DNA of 64,000 nucleotides from Actinomadura hibisca NBRC 15177. Lineage in GTDB: Bacteria; Actinomycetota; Actinomycetes; Streptosporangiales; Streptosporangiaceae. A model generated the notes under the pieces. That model saw only the letters and a list, made by a program, of their open reading frames with translations. It did no database searches and had not been told where the DNA came from. Both the position numbers and the translations under genes were made by a program. The stretch covers positions 1 to 64,000 of the forward strand of contig NZ_BCRO01000022.1 of assembly GCF_001552635.1 (NCBI RefSeq), given 5' to 3'. Positions 60,893-64,000 of this stretch are shown here, piece by piece. Numbering within the stretch: position 1 is the stretch's first letter; each line of letters starts with the position of its first letter.

Positions 60893-62065
60893 TCACCCCG
60901 AACGGGCCATCCGCCCGTACATGCCGACCATGCGCGCCGCCGCGCCGTCCATCAGCACCACCTGCACCGCCAGCGGGCTCGTCTCGGTCCCGGCGACGGC
61001 GGCGGCCACGCCCTCCAGCTGGTCGGCGACCGACCGGCTCAGCTCGCGCCCGCACTGCCCGAGCAGCCCGGCCGCCTCCCACAGCTCGTACGCGCGGGCC
61101 GCGTCCCCGGCGGCGGCGACGTCGGCGGCCTGCTGCGGCGAGCCGCCCATCACGGTGGTGATGCCCGCGAGCAGCGCCGGGCCGCCCGCCAGCGCGCACA
61201 GCGGCCGGATCGTCCCCACCACGATGAGCTGGGACAGGCCGTGCAGGACGGCCGCGCGCACGGCGGGCTCCACGTTCTCCGACGCCTCGCCCGCGTCGAC
61301 GAAGCACTCCTCCGGCAGCTTGGGAAGCATCCCCCGCGCGCCCGCGCGGGCCTGCTCGCCGGTGTACAGGACGAGCGTCTTCTCGCCCGCCGCCGCGATC
61401 GCGGCGATGTTCTGGTCCTGGGTCATGGCCGAAGAGCCTGACGAAGGCCGGAGCGGGACGCCGCCGCGCCGCGCCGGAGGAACCGCAACCGCGTCCGAGT
61501 CGAGACCCGCCAGATCAGGGGCGATCAGCCCGAACACGTACTGGTCCTCGTTGCGGCCGTCCACGCGCTCGGCTCCGCGCGCGACGCCTTCGCGCAGGAA
61601 ACCGCCCTTCTCCGCCACCCGGATCGACGCCTGGTTCGCCACCCGCGCCCGCAACTCCACCCGGTGCAGGCCGCAGTCGCGCAGCGCCCACGACGCCACC
61701 AGCCGCAGCGCCTCGGTCGCGTACCCGCGCCCGCGCGTCGCGGGGCGCATCCCGTAGCCGACCTCGCAGGTGAGCTGGCCCCAGTCCACCCGGAACAGCC
61801 CGATCGTGCCCGCCAGGCGGCCGGTCCCCCGGTCGACGACGGCCAGGTGCACGCCCAGCGCGTACCGGTGCGGCTGGTGCACACCCGTCTTGAACCACCA
61901 GGTCAGCGCCTCGGTGTCCAGCTCGGTCGGGAAGTTGGGCGGCAACCAGTCCTCGCGCGCCCGGACGATCTCGATGTAGTCGGCGGCGTCGTCCAGCTCG
62001 AACGGCCGCACCAGGACTTTTTCGCCCGTCAGCCGGATCGGGCCCTTGAACTCGTCCTGGCTCAT
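60893..62065 (-). CDS. GNAT acetyltransferase fused to a partial CbiD-like domain
   Basis: One uninterrupted frame of 390 residues. Residues 1-~185 are a GNAT acetyltransferase of the RimJ/RimL type (IRLTGEKVLVRPFELDDAAD; MRPATRGRGYATEALRLVAS; VANQASIRVAEKGGFLREGV). After a Pro/Ser linker, residues ~214-390 resemble only the C-terminal half of cobalt-precorrin-5B methyltransferase CbiD (TLVLYTGEQARAGARGMLPK; ECFVDAGEASENVEPAVRAA; ARAYELWEAAGLLGQCGREL). The GHPGKL and HTHS motifs of CbiD are lost. The first ATG overlaps the cobB stop. The internal ATG at 61424-61426 has no good ribosome-binding site but could be a second start. Confidence 0.68.
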   Translation of the reverse strand: MSQDEFKGPIRLTGEKVLVRPFELDDAADYIEIVRAREDWLPPNFPTELDTEALTWWFKTGVHQPHRYALGVHLAVVDRGTGRLAGTIGLFRVDWGQLTCEVGYGMRPATRGRGYATEALRLVASWALRDCGLHRVELRARVANQASIRVAEKGGFLREGVARGAERVDGRNEDQYVFGLIAPDLAGLDSDAVAVPPARRGGVPLRPSSGSSAMTQDQNIAAIAAAGEKTLVLYTGEQARAGARGMLPKLPEECFVDAGEASENVEPAVRAAVLHGLSQLIVVGTIRPLCALAGGPALLAGITTVMGGSPQQAADVAAAGDAARAYELWEAAGLLGQCGRELSRSVADQLEGVAAAVAGTETSPLAVQVVLMDGAAARMVGMYGRMARSG

Positions 62066-63414
62066 CGGGCGGCCTCCACCAGCCGTCGCGCGAAGTGCGG
62101 CGCACCGGCCCAGTGCAGATGCAGGTAGGACGCCAGCAGCCGCCCGCGCACGAATCCCTCCGGGCCGTCGGTGGACCACTGCCAGGCGGGGGTCGTGCCA
62201 TGGCCGGGCTCGGTGACGGTGCGGTGGAACTCGTGACCGTGCACGCGCTCGCCCGCGCGCGCGACGACCGAGTCCGCGACGGCGACGGCCGCGCGGTAAC
62301 CGAGCGTCAGGCGCGGGGCCATGGTCGCGGTGACGTCGTCCAGCACTCCGCACATCGGAGCGCCGTCCAGCTCGCGCGCGAGGTAAAGCAGTCCGGCGCA
62401 CTCGGCGTAGACCGCGCCGTCGAACGCCGCCACGGCCTTGCGCAACGGCTCGTTGGCCGACAGTTCGGCCGCGTACACCTCGGGGAACCCGCCGCCGATC
62501 ACCAGGCCGCGCGTGCCCTCGGGCAGCGCGGTGTCGCGCAGCGGGTCGAAGCGCACGACCTCCGCGCCCGCCGCCGTCAGCAGTTCCTCGTTCTCGGCGT
62601 ACCCGAAGGTGAACGCCGGGCCGCCCGCCACCGCCACGCGCGGCCGTCCCGGCACCGGCTCGCCGGTCTCGGGCGTCCACGCGGGGGCGGTCAGCGGCGG
62701 CGCGCTGCGGGCCAGTTCCAGCAGCGCGTCCAGGTCGCACGAGGCGGCGACCAGCTCGCCCAGCCGTTCCACCGTCGCGAGGGCGTCGGCGTGCCGTTCG
62801 GCGGCGGGCACCAGGCCGAGGTGCCGCGACGGCTTGGCCACCGCGTCGTGGCGGCGCAGCGCGCCCAGCACCGGCAGGCCCAGCTCCTCGATGGCCGCGC
62901 GGCACATCGCCTCGTGCCCGTCGGAGCCGAGCCGGTTGAGGATCACCCCGCCCAGCCGGACGCCGCCGAACGTGCGGAACCCGTGCACCAGCGCCGCCAC
63001 CGACCGTCCGGCCGCCGCCGACGCGTCCACCACCAGCACCACCGGCGCCTCGATCAGCGCCGCGACGTGCGCGGTGGAGGCGTAGTCGCCGCCCGACACC
63101 GCGTCCTGCCCGGCCTTGGCCGCGCCGTCGAACAGCCCCATCACGCCCTCGACCACCGCCACGTCGGCCCCGGCCGCGCCGTGCCGCAGCAGCGGGACCA
63201 CCAGGTCCGGCGAGGTCAGCCACGGGTCCAGGTTGCGGCCCGGCCGCCCGGTGGCCAGCGCGTGGTAGCCGGGGTCGATGTAGTCGGGGCCGACCTTGTG
63301 CGGCGAGACCGCGAGGCCCCGCGCGGCCAGTGCCGCCATCAGCCCCGTGGCCACGGTCGTCTTGCCGCTGCCCGAGGACGGGGCGGCGACGACCAGGCGC
63401 GGCAGATCTACCAC
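62062..63414 (-). CDS. cobB: Cobyrinate / hydrogenobyrinate a,c-diamide synthase
   Basis: A 450-residue ATP- and glutamine-dependent amidase of the a and c side chains. Walker A is VVAAPSSGSGKTTVATGLMA, followed by HKVGPDYIDPGYHALATGRP and VVEGVMGLFDG. The glutaminase domain has the Cys nucleophile in AVYAECAGLLYLARELDG and GHEFHRTVTEPG. The GTG start at 63412-63414 overlaps the cobO end by seven bases. Confidence 0.95.
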   Translation of the reverse strand: MVDLPRLVVAAPSSGSGKTTVATGLMAALAARGLAVSPHKVGPDYIDPGYHALATGRPGRNLDPWLTSPDLVVPLLRHGAAGADVAVVEGVMGLFDGAAKAGQDAVSGGDYASTAHVAALIEAPVVLVVDASAAAGRSVAALVHGFRTFGGVRLGGVILNRLGSDGHEAMCRAAIEELGLPVLGALRRHDAVAKPSRHLGLVPAAERHADALATVERLGELVAASCDLDALLELARSAPPLTAPAWTPETGEPVPGRPRVAVAGGPAFTFGYAENEELLTAAGAEVVRFDPLRDTALPEGTRGLVIGGGFPEVYAAELSANEPLRKAVAAFDGAVYAECAGLLYLARELDGAPMCGVLDDVTATMAPRLTLGYRAAVAVADSVVARAGERVHGHEFHRTVTEPGHGTTPAWQWSTDGPEGFVRGRLLASYLHLHWAGAPHFARRLVEAAR

Positions 63415-64000
63415 TCGATGCCCTTCTGTCCCTTCTGCCCCCGGTCCATCGGGTGCTTGACCTTCGCCATCTCGGTGACCAGGTCGGCGAACTCCAGCAG
63501 GCGCGGGTCGGCGTCGCGGCCGGTGATGATCACGTGCTGGTTGCCGGGCCGGTCCTTCAGCGCGGCGATGACGTCCTCGACGTCCACCCAGCCCCACTTC
63601 ATCGGGTAGGTGAACTCGTCCAGCACGTACAGCCGGTAGGTCTCGGCGGCCAGGTCGCGCTTGATCTGCTCCCAGCCCTCGCGGGCGTCGGCGGCGTGGT
63701 CCTCCTCGCTGCCGGGCCGCTGGATCCACGACCAGCCCTCGCCCATCTTGTTCCACGCGACGGTGCCGCCCTCGCCGCTCTCGCCGAGCACCCGCAGCGC
63801 GGTCTCCTCGCCGATGCGCCACTTGGCGGACTTCACAAACTGGAACACCCCGATCGGCCAGCCCTGGTTCCAGGCGCGCAGCGCCAGCCCGAACGCGGCC
63901 GTGGACTTGCCCTTGCCCGGACCGGTGTGCACCATCACCAGCGGCTGGTTGCGGCGCGCGCGGGTGGTCAGCCCGTCGTCGGGCACGTACTCCGGCTTCC
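63408..64000 (-). CDS. cobO: Cob(I)yrinic acid a,c-diamide adenosyltransferase (5' end outside window)
   Basis: At least 197 residues of CobO, which adds the 5'-deoxyadenosyl group to cobalt. Walker A is MVHTGPGKGKSTAAFGLALR, then VFQFVKSAKWRIGEE, YRLYVLDEFTYPMKWGW and HVIITGRDADPRLLEFADLV. The frame stays open to the window edge and the residues before the first possible internal start (KPEYVPDDGLTTRARRN) still match CobO, so the true start lies beyond 64000. Confidence 0.95.
   Translation of the reverse strand, partial: KPEYVPDDGLTTRARRNQPLVMVHTGPGKGKSTAAFGLALRAWNQGWPIGVFQFVKSAKWRIGEETALRVLGESGEGGTVAWNKMGEGWSWIQRPGSEEDHAADAREGWEQIKRDLAAETYRLYVLDEFTYPMKWGWVDVEDVIAALKDRPGNQHVIITGRDADPRLLEFADLVTEMAKVKHPMDRGQKGQKGIEW

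Overview
The window is chromosomal DNA from a very high-G+C actinobacterium. Genes are dense, third codon positions are almost all G or C, GTG starts are common, and ATGA/GTGA stop-start overlaps are frequent. A DsbA-like protein of the mycothiol-linked Rv2466c type beside rpiB and pepN, a group II truncated haemoglobin and an EttA ATPase fit the class. The gene mix suggests Streptosporangiales, possibly an Actinomadura-like genus, but that placement is inference. I see no rRNA, tRNA, CRISPR array, insertion sequence or prophage.

Layout. 1-6 kb: the end of an unknown gene, rpiB, a membrane protein, a MinD/CooC-type ATPase and an ECF-type cobalt/nickel transporter (cbiM, PDGLE/cbiN, cbiQ, cbiO) behind a Nur-box-like sequence; then the DsbA-like gene. 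6-16 kb: pepN, two tandem Uma2-family genes, an unknown gene, malQ, an amidase and a NERD-domain membrane protein. 16-28 kb: two divergent regions of sugar-phosphate enzymes. These are a HAD protein, a sugar-phosphate isomerase/epimerase, a 6-phospho-3-hexuloisomerase-like SIS protein, a coupled run of HAD, GH65, TIM-like, YCII, ThiS-like and ThiG-like genes, and an opposing run of transaldolase, HAD and S-adenosylhomocysteinase-like genes. This is the best candidate here for an undescribed pathway. A plausible reading is sulfur transfer to a sugar phosphate, analogous to 2-thioglucose formation by BexX in BE-7585A biosynthesis.

28-45 kb: ilvD, small proteins, an HNH protein with a coupled 35-codon upstream ORF, a secreted protein, a lipoprotein, a prolyl oligopeptidase, a methyltransferase, GNAT and XRE genes with a palindromic operator candidate, a mechanosensitive channel, truncated haemoglobin, a GH13 alpha-glucosidase, a secreted S37 peptidase and a thioesterase. 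45-54 kb: ettA, a membrane GGDEF protein, a membrane-anchored coiled-coil protein, an SSB paralogue without the acidic tip and two dynamin-like GTPases.

54-64 kb: an aerobic-type cobalamin operon on the minus strand, entering the window in cobO. It runs cobO, cobB, a GNAT protein fused in frame to a partial CbiD-like domain, a divergent cobL, a cbiG/cobE-type gene, cobH, cobC, a bluB-cobT fusion and then cysG. CysG overlaps the dynamin gene by four bases. The ECF transporter at the other end could feed metal to this pathway if it carries cobalt, but its operator points to nickel.
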